From Pseudocercospora fijiensis CIRAD86 (taxonomy: Eukaryota; Ascomycota; Dothideomycetes; Mycosphaerellales; Mycosphaerellaceae), in NCBI RefSeq assembly GCF_000340215.1, contig NW_006921537.1, positions 1 through 64,000 of the forward strand: DNA of 64,000 nucleotides, read 5' to 3'. A model generated the notes under the pieces. It ran no database searches. It was not told the origin of the DNA and saw only the letters and a list, made by a program, of their open reading frames with translations. Position 1 is the stretch's first letter; each line of letters begins with the position of its first letter. Below, one piece after another: positions 44,690-56,511 of this stretch. Both the position numbers and the translations under genes were made by a program.

Positions 44690-46640
44690 TAGAAAGTCGA
44701 AAGGTAAAAGAGATATAAAAATACTCTTACTTAAATATTAGCGACTATTCGGACTACCTATCTACGGACTAGTTACGTTTCTAGGCACTAAAGAAGTCGA
44801 CTAGGTAGTAGGTACTTTATAACGACTACGCTATACTAAATTTCCCTTTCCTAATAGCGAACGTAATTACTAGCAATCGGATCTAAAGTAAATAAGTAGG
44901 ATAAGCTTTATTTAATATTACCGATAGAATCTATATAACTAAGTTAAAAGAGTAGCTAACTAGATAGCTAAGTACTTAAATGATTTGAAATAGTATAGCG
45001 GTATTTACTTTCTACCTAGAGCCTATTAACTTATATTCGTAGATAGTAATATAAACTCTAGCGCTACTTATCTCTAAGGTAGTAATACCCCCTTCTCTCG
45101 CCTTTATAATCGTAATAAATAACTAGTATAGGCTAGCGAGTACTATACCTATAATTTTGCTTATAATAGTCTCTAAGATCGTTCTTTAGTAGCTTCGAAA
45201 GAAATTAAACTCTATCGTAGCGGCGGTAGCGCTAGAAAAGTATCTAAAACTTTTAGATACTTTTCTATTCGTTCTAAGAGTTAGCTTATCGAAAGTAGGT
45301 TATAATCGATCTCGGGTATATATAAAACGTCCGGAATCGTAGTCGGAATCTCCTTAAACCGGACGAGGATTATATCGGATTCTACGACCTTTACTATTTT
45401 ACTATTCGCTAGAGTAACTTTTCCGGTTATTTCCTTATAGTCTATAAAGTAGTTCTTATTATTAGATATATATCTAGTATATCTAGAGTCTAGGATCTAA
45501 TCTCCTTTATTAGATAGTGGAGTCGTAGAATCGATAGCTATCTATTAGAGGCTATACGTAATTAGTATATAACCGGCTCGAGTAAAGCTAGGGTCTTAGT
45601 GCCTTAGGTAGGGCTTAGCGCTTAGCGTTAGGCTAACTAGCCTGCCTTCCTTCTTCTCCTCCTAGGTCTCTATCGAATACTATACTAACCTACTACTACC
45701 CTATCTACCTACTAATATAACCCTTCTTATACTATCTAAGCCGCAATCTTAGATTCCTCCTTATTATTTTCTTAGATTATTCCGTTCTTTTAGTCCTATT
45801 TACACTTCTAACAGTCCTACTTAAAGTGCCCGACCTTTTAGTAATAGTAATACGTCTTTCCTTTAGCTTTATTAGGTATATTAGGTATATTACTCTTCTT
45901 TCTATTACCGGCCTTATCTTTCGCTACTTCCTTAGTATATCGGGCTACTACTTTATTGCTTTTAGAAGTAGTAACAGCACATTTAACGTCCCACAGTCGT
46001 TAAACTAGTTCCTTATAGGAAAGAGTAGATAAACCGGCCGCCTTTAAGGCGAGTATAGTAGACGAATACTCTTCTCCTAAAAACGATATAAAGACTACCT
46101 TCTTAGAGGCCTTCGAGGGAGCTTTACCTTTAGCTACGGCCTTAATCTCGGATTAGATTTACGTAGGGGTAAAGCTATAGTATTAATATCCTTAAGAGCT
46201 TTAAAGAAATAGAAACGGAAGAGTAGTATCGAGACCCGTTCCTTTATTAATACCTCGCTTACTTCCTTTACCTTATCGATTACCTTCTTAGTTATACGTA
46301 GTCCTAGGAGGTATATACGCTTATCCCTAGCCGTAGACTTAATAAACGTAACCGCTCTTATATCTTCTTCTTTAGTCTCTCTTACTTTAGCCGAATCTTA
46401 GCTTATAGATTCTAGTATACCGTTCCTATACTTCTAAAAGCCTTATTCGAATAAATAGTCTTAAATTAGATTAATCTAGATAGTATAGTTCTTAGTAGTA
46501 AGTTACGAAATTTCCTTTATTATACTAATAGTAGTCTTAGTAGTAGATATCTTTATTATTAGATTTCTCGACTTGTACTAGTCGTATTATTAGGATTTTT
46601 AGATTGTTTAATTTATATTAGTCGGTTCTTTTCGCCTATA
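44690..46640 (-). pseudogene. Ty1/copia gag-protease remnant, interrupted by a solo LTR
   Basis: The minus frame at about 45530-45250 reads GDQILDSRYTRYIFNNKNYF (the copia DSGAS/H protease region), KEITGKVTLANSKIVKV and VLYIPEIDYNLLSISQL (gag-pre-integrase). Upstream on the element strand (46640-45740) gag-like frames include AVTFIKSTARDKRIYLLGLR and EVLIKERVSILLFRFFKALK. An LTR at 45537-45732 splits the two halves. Pol beyond the pre-integrase block is absent or unrecognisable. Confidence 0.65.
45537..45732 (+). repeat. Solo LTR of the 5.85-10.57 kb family
   Basis: Matches 6507-6694, including GAGGCTATACGTAATTAGTA and the end ACCTACTAATATAACCCTT. It starts at the same base as the inferred LTR start in copies A and B, which supports that boundary. 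Confidence 0.65.
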
Positions 46641-47042
46641 GACTAGCGTCTATAGCGGAGTAAGAAATATTATCTTACTATTATTTAAAGTTAGTCGCTT
46701 TTTTCGACCTATAGAGTAACGTTAGATAAGGTCTAAGCTTACGTAAGCGGACTGCCTAATCGGGTAATTCCTCGAACTTTCTTATTTCTTTACTTATATT
46801 CTAGGCTTATAACTATTATAGATAAGCGGTAAACTAATAGAATTATTTACTATTTAAATAAAGAACTTACTAGCTACTTATATACCCTAGCGCTAAGCAT
46901 TATAAGCTATTACTACGCTATAAGTAAATAATCCTTTAACTTCCTTATCCTTCTCTTACTTATAAATTTTACTAGCCTTATATAGTATTCTAATATAAAC
47001 TTTAATTATCTTTCTTTCGCGATCTGCCTCCTACTATATAAG
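46641..47042. other. Target sequence left of the 47-kb gypsy
   Basis: TA-rich sequence with no gene recognised. It is contiguous with 55463 onward if the gypsy element is removed. Confidence 0.45.
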
Positions 47043-47261
47043 TATAAGGAAGTAGTATATAGGGAGTATTAATACGAGTAAATAGTAGTCTTAGCATTTA
47101 ACGATATCGCCTAAGGAACGAGCGATTCTCGAGGTAGGAATAGGCGCCTTATCCTATAGTACTAAGAGTTAGGTAACTCGGGGTTACCGGCGAGGCACCT
47201 CTAGGGTGCCTTACAGGTGCCTAGTAAGGGTCTCGGCGGTATAGAAGGGTATTCCCTTATA
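47043..47261 (-). repeat. Gypsy 3' LTR (left)
   Basis: 219 bp, TATAAGGAAGTAG to CCCTTATA (RIP forms of TGTAAGGG and its partner end). It includes the palindromic motif cluster at 47192-47225. Confidence 0.9.
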
Positions 47262-48170
47262 GTATCCCCCCCCCTCGATAGCCTATCCTTAGGTTATATG
47301 TTTTTCCCGCGCCGCTACCTCCTCTACTACTTGCGCTTTCCTACGCCGCTACTAGATTAGTATAGCGATACGCGGTCTAGTAGTAGAAATATTACTACGG
47401 AACGTTAATAGTAGGATAGAGGTACCTCTAAGGTATCTCTATATAGGGCTTACGCCTCGAGAAAAGTAGGGCGCTAGGGAGTAGTTCTATATAGACCTTC
47501 GCCCTACTTCTAGTAGAAACCTCTAGCATCGACGGCAAGCGCTAAACGACTAAAGAGCTATTCGCTAAGGCGTAGTCGTTGCCGTATATATAGGTATCCG
47601 CTCGGCGGTTACGCTTATTAGGCTTAGCCTTAGAACGTGCTATTTGTTCCTATTACCTTTAAGATAGGGTTACGGTACCTTTGCGGTACTTGCTCCTTTA
47701 CTTAGGGAACTTTTATATATAGGGTTTGTTTGCTACTAGGAATTAGACAATCGCGTATTTTTCTTCTACTTTCTCCTTCTCCTAATTTCGCCCTCGATAT
47801 CTACTAAACACTATAGTTTCCCCGGGAAATATAAAGAGTGCTTATACGCTAAAGCGTAGAAGTAGTCGAGGTCGGTACGCTTAGTTTTTACTACGTTATA
47901 TACGCTTCACTCGCGACCTCTTAGAGTTACCGCCGAGGTGCCTATAAGGTACTAGAAGCGTCTATACGCGAAGTAAGTATAGGTCGCTAGGGTTAAAAGC
48001 GCGCGTTTCGTTAAACAACCTTCTTCTTCTTTTTATTAATACTAACTAGTATTAGATCGCCCGCTCGATACTACTCCGCTCTAATACACTTCTCCTAGTC
48101 CCTTAAACACTAAGGCTAACACCTCTTAAGCACTACTATTACCGCTATTATTATAAGAGCTAACTCTCGC
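47262..48170. other. Gypsy internal region between the antisense frame and the 3' LTR
   Basis: Begins with the polypurine tract (C10 on the plus strand). Motif copies lie at about 47419-47445, 47671-47695 and 47934-47955. It would be the 5' flank of the plus-strand frame that follows. No other gene is seen. Confidence 0.5.
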
Positions 48171-49480
48171 CGACCCTTTTATTATAGCTTTAGGTTCCGG
48201 TAGTAGTAGCAGTTATAACTTTACTCCTATTAATTAAGGCGGTAGCGGTATACCGCGTAATGCTTCGGACAACTCGTTTACGTACGCTTAGAAGACCTTA
48301 GGTCGCGGTAGCCTCTTAGAGTACTATAACGATAGCCGCCTCTATATCGATAGCGAGGCTAATACCCCTTCTAAGGACGTCCTATTTAACTTCTATAAAG
48401 TAAGTCCGGTTCTCAAACCTCGCCTAGAGCTTCGTACTAGCTGCGCTATCTGCCTCGAGTGCGTCCGTAGGAGCTAGAATATCGGTACGAATAAGATAAC
48501 TATCGGTAAGTAGCTCTCTATACTAGATAGCTGCGAATTTAAGGAAGATATAAAGTGCGGCCGATATAGACCTATATAGGGTTAGGGTTGCAAGCCTATA
48601 AGTATTACCTACGAGGCGCCTTAGAGGCACCCGCTAATCCGCTATATAGATCCCTCCTATAATATAGCGTATAGCTAATTTTCTCGAGTACCTCCGTCGC
48701 CGCGCTAAGGTAAGTATTAACAACTATAGCGCTCTTTATTAAGATACCCTTCGCCGTAAGGCGGATTAGCGTAACTACGCCGACAAGATATAGGTAGGCT
48801 ATAACCGTATCCGCCTTTGCCTAAAGAACGACAATCTCCTTAACCGCGAACCCTCTAGCTAGGATTAGTCGAATTACGATAACTAGCTAAAGGCTAACTA
48901 TTAGGCGGCTTAGGAGGCTTTCTCGAAGGGTCGCTTAGTCGATCTAACCGCCGAGGGTTAGAATATAACTATCGATAGGGAGATAGAGTAGTAGTACTTT
49001 AAGGCGATTAGTAAGGAGTATCTTAGTACGAAGTATTAGCGTCTAATCTTCCTTAGCTATAAAGTCCGCTAAGGGATTTTCGAGAGGTATCGGAGGTACC
49101 TACGAGGGGCTTAGGTTAAGCGGGTAGGGTATAGAGTATTGTTTTTATAAATTTTCGAGCGAGAATATACGCGACTCGAGAATACCTTAAGTACGCTTAG
49201 CGTATAGGTAGAGATAGGAAGGTTCTACAAATAGGCATGCTTTTAATACTATTATCCTAAATAAGAAGAGGATACTTTAGATAGCTAGGAAATTAATAAC
49301 GGTCGCCTGGTAATATTAATAACTTCTATAAAGTTTATCTACTAGTACTATCTTAATTTGCCCTTAGTCGGAGACTAGGCCGACGAGAAGAAGATACTTT
49401 AGTCGTCGGTAGGGTCTTACGAGCCCTCTTAGAGGGCCTCCGAGGTACCTCTATAGTGCTTTAGGTACCGGCGGCGTTTT
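48170..49480 (+). pseudogene. Antisense accessory gene inside the gypsy element, unrecognised
   Basis: On the strand opposite to gag-pol a protein-like frame runs from about 48170. It contains NDSRLYIDSEANTPSKDVLF, KVSPVLKPRLELRTSCAICL (continuing ECVRRS), ILDSCEFKEDIKCGRYRP and GCKPISITYEAP, so a cluster of about seven Cys suggests metal binding. Near 48710 (GTAAGT) coding shifts to another frame, consistent with an intron. That frame holds KIQVGYNRIRLCLKNDNLLN, EAFSKGRLVDLTAEGQNITI, FKAISKEYLSTKYQRLIFLS and LVGDQADEKKILQSSVGSYE (Q at TAG). It converges with the end of pol near 49480. The family is unknown. RIP removes TGA codons, so openness alone is weak evidence; the amino-acid composition is the main support. 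Confidence 0.45.
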
Positions 49481-50592
49481 TAATCTTCTCCTTATACTCT
49501 ACGAGTAGATTTAGAGAATAAGCTAACTACTCTTCCGTTATCTAATCGTCCTATTCGGGTAAATATCCCTTCTATCTAACCTTAAACTTCTTATTCTTTC
49601 CTCTTCCTTTATAAGCGACGATCTCCTCGACCTTATATTCTTCCTCCGATCTATCCTCCTTAATATCGTCGATAGAGGGTAGCTAGTAGCCTTTACGAGC
49701 GTTATATCCTTCTAGTAGCGATATATAGAATACCGGGTATAAGCGCTTTATCGACGGAGGTAGGTTAAGCTTATAAGCCTAGCTTCCGAAGCGCTCTATA
49801 ATAGTAAAAGGTCTAAGATATTTATTATCGAGCTTACGGTAAGGACGCTTCGTACGAATATTCTTTACTAACAATAGGACTTAATTACCGATAGCGAAGT
49901 GCTTATCCTTCGTTGCTCTATCGTAGTAGCGTTATTACAGCTCCTAAGTATACTAGAGCGAGGAGCGAGCTTCTTCGAAGTCTTTTAGTCTATCGGATAG
50001 AAACGTATACGCTTCTTCCGCGAGCTTCTTAGTCCTCGGCGGTACTAGCGAGGTACTATCGAGGTACCCTAGAGGTAGGTACTCCCTACTCGATACGATC
50101 TTAATACTATTAGGAAGGTTCGGTTTAATACCGAAGGCAACCTTAATTAGAGATTTGCTACTAAGTCTATTATACGGCTTGCTATTATAAGCAAACGTAG
50201 TAGTATATAGCAACCGAGCCTAATCGTCTTAGTCCTAATTATAGTAGATACGAAGATAGTTCTTAAGCTACTAGTTTATACGCTCGGTCTAACTATCGGT
50301 CTAAGGATAAAAAGTAGTGCTAAGACGGCGTTTAATAGCGAGATAGTAATAGAAAGCACTCTAGTAAGCACTAGTAAAGATTAATCCCCGATTAGAAACT
50401 AACTTATTAGAAGCTCCGGTATTATAGACGACCTTATTAAAGAAAAGCTCTACTAGTGTAACCGCGTTAATGTCCTTTATAACAGGGAAGTAACGTACTA
50501 TTTTAGAAAATCGATCGATAATAACTAAGACGGAATTATATATACGACCTCTAAATCTAATAGAAGGCGGCAACCTAGTAATAAAGTTTATA

Positions 50593-50630
50593 GAGAGGTA
50601 CCTCTAGGGTACCTTAGGAACCTCTAGCGG
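50593..50630. repeat. Palindromic motif copy in the integrase region
   Basis: Contains GAGGTACCTCTAGGGTACCT and then AGGAACCTCTAG. It sits immediately upstream, on the element strand, of the integrase core that begins near 50585. Confidence 0.75.
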
Positions 50631-51749
50631 GCGTAGCCGACTATAAGGCTTATAGTGTTTAGTTTTCGTTCTTTAATAGATATCGTATTAGGAGACGTAT
50701 TTAGATACTTCTTTAGTAATCCTAGGCTAATAGTACTTAGCGGCGATAATGTATTAAGTTCGTATAGTACTATAGTGCCCGGCGATAGGATTATCGTAAT
50801 TCCGTCGAAGGATCTCTTACTTAAGAGGTATAAAGCTAGGAATATATACCTTTCCGTCGCAACGAAGAAGGTTGTTATTATCGAATTCCTAGTATCTTTC
50901 TAGCCGAGGGCGCTAAGGTGCCTTTAAGGTACCTAAGAGAGGCTCTATTAGTGCCTTATCTATACCGCTTCTAGCCGCCTACGTAGCTCTAGTTTAGATA
51001 TCTTCTATAAAAGCGTCCTTTTGCTAAGCTTCCCGAATAAGGTCTATAAGGGACGCCGGTAGCTCGATAGCGTACGCCGTTTTACTATCTACTACCGTAG
51101 TAATAAGATAGCAAGGTATTAAGAGGTTATAGTTCTTAGTACTAGCCGTCGGTCCTGCCCTAGTAAGGCACAGCCCGACGATATTATCGAAAGCGTAGTT
51201 GTCTAAGTCCTCGTTCTCTTCTTAGAGGCAGAGGCTTACTATCGTTAAATAATCTGTTTAACTACCCTCGAGCGAGTCCGTAGGAGAGGACTATTCTACC
51301 GATACGGTCGCGAGGGGTCCGCGAGGTACCTCTATAGCAGGCCGCGGGTCCTAGGTAACTTCTAACTAACGCTTAAGGCTAGGTAAGAGGTCCCTTAGCT
51401 CTCTACGTTTAGTATTATCCTTAAACCTATCGAAGTAGTTAGGATAGCGGGAGAGACCGTCCGATAGATTAGATATTCCCTTCTTATACTCGATCGTAAA
51501 GTTACAAGCGGTAAGGCGTTTAGCAATACGGGCTTAACGGCTATTAAGCTCCTAAGTCGTTATAAAGTACTTTAGGTTATAATAGTCCGTTATAACTCTA
51601 ATCGGATACGCTACTCCTTTAAGGTAGTATCGCTAGACTTTAAAGCATTCGGAAATCGCTATTAATTCTTTGTCTAGTATACTATAACGGATCTACGCGC
51701 CTATAAAACTCTTAGAGTAGTAGGCAATAGGGTGCTAGTAGCACTAATA

Positions 51750-51768
51750 AGGTGCCTCCGAGGCACCT
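51750..51768. repeat. Type copy of the dispersed palindrome
   Basis: AGGTGCCTC-C-GAGGCACCT is a perfect 9-bp inverted repeat around one base. It is the best preserved of about 20 related motifs in this element, and lies in the RNase H region of pol. Confidence 0.85.
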
Positions 51769-53700
51769 AGTTAGAGGAGGATACTAGTATAGGCCGTATC
51801 TAAGGCATTAGTAATAACTATAATCGGTAAAGTAGGGTCGAAGTGTCGCAAGATAGGAGCTTCTTAGAAGGCCTACTTTAGAGCACGAAACGATTCTTCG
51901 GTATCTTCTGTCTATTACTATAGCCCTCTAATAACCTTCTTCTTCCCCTTCCCTTTCTCTTCTAACTTCCCGCTAGCTAACAACTTATTTAATAGGCGGG
52001 CGATACGTAAATATCCCTATATAAAACGTCGATAGAAGTTAGCGAAACCTAAGAAGACTTAAACGTCTCTATAACTGCGAGGTGTAGGCTAATCTTAGAT
52101 AGCCTTTACCCGCTTTTTATCTATAACGACACCCTCTAGAGTAACAATAAACCCTAAGAATTCTATATACTTAGTATAGAATTCGCACTTAGAAGGCTTA
52201 GTATATAGCTTCTATTAACGCAGTCTTTTAAGGACTATCCGGACATACTTATTATACTCTTTAGGGTTCTTAGAATAGATTAAGATGTCGTCTAAGTAGA
52301 CTACGTAGATACGATTAACTAGTCCTATAAGGGCTTAATTAATATATAATTAGAAAGTAGCAGGGGCATTAGCTAGGCTAAACGGTATAACGAGATACTC
52401 AAATAGTCTATAACGAGTCTTAAAAGCCGTCTTCTATTTATCTCCTTCGCGAATACAAAGACGATAATAGGTATCTTTAAGGTCTAATTTAGAGAAGATC
52501 TTAGCCTTGCTAAGCCGATCGAGAAGCTTACTAATAAGTAGTAACGGATAGCGGTCCTTAATAGTAATCTTATTAAGGCTACGATAGTCGATATATAGAC
52601 GAATACTACTATCCTTCTTAGGGACAAAGAGGATAGATATACCGTATAGGGACTTGCTAGGCCGGATCTAGCCTTTAGCTAGAGCCTAATCGATGTATTC
52701 GCGGAGTGTCTTTAATTCGTCCTACGAGAGGTTATAAATAGGAAGTTATAGAGGAACTTTACCTACTTCTAGTTTAATAGTATAGTCGTACTAAGAATAC
52801 TAAGGAATAATGCTAGCAAGGTCGGTATTAAAGACATTAACGTAGTCTTTAAATACTTCGGGTACTTCTTAATAAACTTCGGTAGCAGCGATAATAGTAT
52901 ACTAATAGATAGAGCCGGGAAGCGAAGCTAATTTAGGGTAAGGGTCGTAAAGGGTTTTAAACCTAGAATAAGTAATAAGTGCCCCGATCTACTAACGATC
53001 TTATTAACTACAATCGATAGTAGTAGGATCGCGGTTACCTCCTCCTTAGGCGGAGAGGATTATAAGAGCCTCTACTACCGGGATATAGAGGTAGTCTAGA
53101 GGTACCTCCGAGGCACTAGCGACGTTAGGATTATTACCTAGTAGTTCTTCGTTAGTAGTTTCGGGTCTAACAATGTACCGGCTATCTTTAAGCTAGAAGG
53201 TAGCCGATCCGTTAACGATTGCTATAAGAATACGATAGATAGGATTATTCGTAAGGACCTCGTAGGAGTCTCCGAGGGGCTTATTAGGCGCCTTAAAGTA
53301 GTCCTCTAGGTCTCCGGTAATCGGGTTCTAGATAAAGGTTCCCTTTCGGAAAGAGATAAGAGGATTAGTATTAGCGAGCTAGTCCTATTCTAAAACTATA
53401 TCGTATCTAGTAAAGGTCCTAGCCTAAAAGGTTTAAGGGATAGTACGCTCGGTACCCGTCTTATCCTTTACTATTAGAGAGAGGGAGTAAGCCTTGTAGA
53501 TCGTTATACGATTGTTGTCGAGGAAAGTAACTTTCGGAGGGACTAGATCTAGCGGCACTAGGTCTAGGACTTTCGCTATATACTAAGAGATAAGGTTAAT
53601 TTAGGTACTATAATCGATTAGTGCCTTAAGGGTGCGCGTAAGGCCCTTATAAGGCACCTTAACGTCGACGATAATACGTCGTTCTCTTCCTCTAGTATTA

Positions 53701-55050
53701 GGCCCTAGTCGTAGTAAGGAAAGGGAAGCGACTAGGGCTTCGTGTTTTCCGAACCGGTAGAGGCTTAGCTATCTCCGGCGGAGGAATTAGAGGTTAGGTT
53801 TACTAATCCCGGTAATCCGCCCTAGGCTTAGCCTCGGCTACGGTTTCTAAACCAACCCCGACCGCTACCTCTACCTCTAGGGCCCCTTAGAGATGCCTAT
53901 AAGGTACTAGGAGGGGTGTCGGTTCTAGAACTAGATACTTGCTTAAAAGACCCGCTAGAATTGCGAGTATTCTTAGTAGTATCTTTCTTCTTTATAGACT
54001 CCGAGTCTTCGATACGGTATACCTAGTTAAAGAGATTATTAACGGTCTAAAACGAAATTAGCTTATTAATACGGATAATCTCTACTTAGATGTCCTTAAG
54101 AAGCTTAGTATAATAGAAGTCGATACGTATAGTTTTATACGATCTATCTTTAGGAAAACTATACTCGATTTAGCTTTCGACCTTCTTTATATAGGCGAGT
54201 GACTTTATTACTAGTTAATTAGCGTAGTATATAGTACCCTAGTAGGATATAGTATTCTCGGCTCGCTATATAGCCGGAGGCCTAATAGTGTCTTTAATAA
54301 GTTCTTTATACTCGGACTATCTAAACTTAGTATAGTTATTTATACACAATTAGATATATTGTTTAATAGTAGTAGTAATCTCTACTAGTTTAACCTTACT
54401 AGTCGCCTATAGAGTACGTCTAGTACCGTCTCGATCGGTACAATTTATATAGAAGAAGCGGGCCTCGTACACTTAGGCCTACTTAAGAAAAGCTTAGTTA
54501 TTTATAGTAAGAAGCTCGGGAGGATCTTTCTTAAAGAGCTTAATTAAGGGGTCTCTTAGAGGCCCTAGAGGTACCTACGAGGCGCCGGTAGGACTTGCGG
54601 TCTCGTCGACGGTCTCTACCCTCTTCCTTTTAATAGCAATCTTGCTCTTAAAGGAGGTAAGGAGATCTGTAAGGGTTTTACGCTTCTAAACGTAAGCGTC
54701 GAAGGCTTAGCCTTCTAATTCCTCTAGTAGTAAGGCATCGAGGGTATTAATAAGTCGAGAAACTCGATTAATATTATTCTTTACCGTCTACTAGATATTA
54801 GCCTAAGAGTTTAGGTCCTAATCCTCTTCTTTAGGACCGGATTCCGTACGGCTACTTATACGGGAGCTACGAGGTCCCTTTAAGGTACTTATAGTGTCGT
54901 CCGGAGTAGTATCGTTATCTTCTTCGTTATCGTCCTAAAGTTAGTCTCTAGGTCTAGTAGGGAATGTTTATTCTTCTACTAGAGGGTTAATATTAGGACC
55001 TTTTCCCTTAGATAACGATGCACCGGTTCCGCCGGCGGCCCTACTACTTC
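53701..55050 (-). pseudogene. Gypsy gag
   Basis: The minus frame includes VSRLINTLDALLLEELEGQA (Q at TAG), ADLLTSFKSKIAIKRKRVET-like, RFFYINCTDRDGTRRTLQAT, EITTTIKQYIQLCINNYTKF and KESLAYIKKVESQIEYSF-like blocks, ending in a Gly/Arg-rich segment (RGRGSGRGWFRNRSRG). The fold is gag-like by position and composition; no intact zinc knuckle is seen. Confidence 0.6.
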
Positions 55051-55238
55051 CTTTAGAAGATATAGTACTAATAAGTAGGTAGTACTACGTTAGGAGTAGG
55101 TACGCTAGTTAGAGGTGCTTTCGGGTAGCTTAGAGGCACTTCGAAGGGGCCTAGCAGGTACCGACGACGTAGGTACTACTACTTAGAGGTCGTACTTAGT
55201 ATAGCTATATTCCTAAGGAGGATTCGGAGGCAATATTC

Positions 55239-55457
55239 TATAAGGAAGTAGTATATAGGGAGTATTAATACGAGTAAACAGTAGTCTTAGTATTTAACGA
55301 TATCGCCTAAGGAACGAGCGATTCTCGAGGTAGGAATAGGCGCCTTATCCTATAGTACTAAGAGTTAGGTAACTCGGGGTTACCGGCGAGGCACCTCTAG
55401 GGTGTCTTATAGGTACCTAGCAAGGGTCTCGGCGGTATAGAAGGGTATTCCCTTACA
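55239..55457 (-). repeat. Gypsy 5' LTR (right)
   Basis: 219 bp, TATAAGGAAGTAG to CCCTTACA; the terminal CA is intact here. It differs from the left LTR at about seven sites, nearly all CpA/TpG to TpA. Confidence 0.9.
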
Positions 55458-55462
55458 ATAAG

Positions 55463-56511
55463 CTCCTACTATACTATTAGCCTACGTCTTAATAAATGCT
55501 CTTAATAATACCTACCTATCCTAGCGTAATATATACGAACGAATACGTTCTATTATTAAATTCTCTAATAAGACGTAGAGTGCAAGCCTTAATAGTACCG
55601 TCCGAGAGCCTATTATAGCTAGACAAGTTACCGAAGGTGCACTCGTAAGTCGGAATAAGCGAGACGGAACTATAAGTACTAATATCCTAAATAAAAGTAT
55701 AAGTAAGGGAGCGAGATTTCTCCTTCGTAAACTTAATATTAGTGCCTAGCGAGATAACCTTAAAGAGATTAAAGCCGGCGCTAATACTAAGGGACTTTCT
55801 AGAAGATACGGTAGTATCGATAGCAATCTAGTACCCGCCCTCGCTATTGCAATTCTAAGTAGGGGATACCCTCTACTATAGGCTACCCTTAGTATACTTC
55901 TACGTTTAAGCGTAAGAATAGCTATCTCCCTAGCGCTTAGAGTATTTAGCAAGTTAAGAGGAGGCTATTAGGATACGAGTATCTTCCTAATAGACCTCTA
56001 CGCCGATATCGTCGAGGAGCTCTTGCTAGATCGCTTAGCGGGTTAGGCGAAAGAGGTTATATTATCGAATTAGAGAGACGTAATAGCCGTAAAACCTTAG
56101 AGAGATACAGCACAGGCTTTAGCAGCGGTAGATATTAGAGTAGCTTCGTCGCAGTCTCCGGAGCCGTAGTAGTACTATAGTATAAAAGACTCTTAAATTA
56201 AGGTATAGTAGTACGCGGCGTTTCTCTATCTAGTTAAGTAGTAGCTATAGGCTAGTAGGGTAGTTAATACGGGGGTACGAACAATAATCTAGTAGTTTAG
56301 CTCTAGTTAACCGCTATTCTACTATACTCGGTAGCCCTATTACGAGTTAGTCTAAGCGATAATAAGATCTAGTTAGATTTCCTATATTGCTACTCCTAGT
56401 ATCGTAGCTATCTAAGTTTCCGGCTAATAGGTATGTAATACAGTCTAGAAACCCCTCGGTAACGATAATATACCTTAGGTAGTCTATATAGGCTTAACCT
56501 TTGCAAGCTGC
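55463..56511. other. Sequence between the two complete gypsy elements
   Basis: The ancestral target: contiguous with 46641-47042 on the left and 63176 onward on the right once both elements are removed. Frames on both strands are RIP-stopped. A plus frame reading SVAVSGAVVVLQYKRLLNQG-like and a minus frame of 68 codons at 55952-55746 are not recognisable. No gene is called. Confidence 0.4.

Larger units (their letters stand above)
49490..53700 (-). pseudogene. Gypsy pol: protease, RT, RNase H, integrase, chromodomain
   Basis: On the minus strand: protease-like KALIDYSTQINLISQYIAKV (about 53625-53565, decayed DSG); RT with [20 protein letters not shown] (YLDD intact, about 52300-52270), CEFYTKYIEFLGFIVTLEG and [15 protein letters not shown]. 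RNase H is HPIAYYSKSF (about 51740). Integrase includes SVLVIIDRFSKIVRYFPVIK (first Asp), LVSNRGLIFTS (SDRG-like second Asp) and TTFAYNSKPYNRLSSKSL. The chromodomain is EYKVEEIVAYKGRGKNKKFK, then KGYLPE, at about 49650-49500. Short palindromic motifs interrupt variable loops, for example just before HPIAYYSKSF. Stops are RIP-type. Confidence 0.85.
47043..55457 (-). mobile_element. Complete Ty3/gypsy chromovirus, minus strand, with perfect target duplication
   Basis: Both LTRs are 219 bp (47043-47261 and 55239-55457). ATAAG flanks the element on both sides (47038-47042 and 55458-55462). A polypurine tract (GAGGGGGGGGGGATAC on the element strand) adjoins the 3' LTR at 47262. gag-PR-RT-RNase H-INT-chromodomain run leftwards from about 55050 to 49490. 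The region 49480-47262 holds a frame on the other strand. The element is also peppered with AGGTRCCT palindromes. Length is 8415 bp. Confidence 0.93.
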
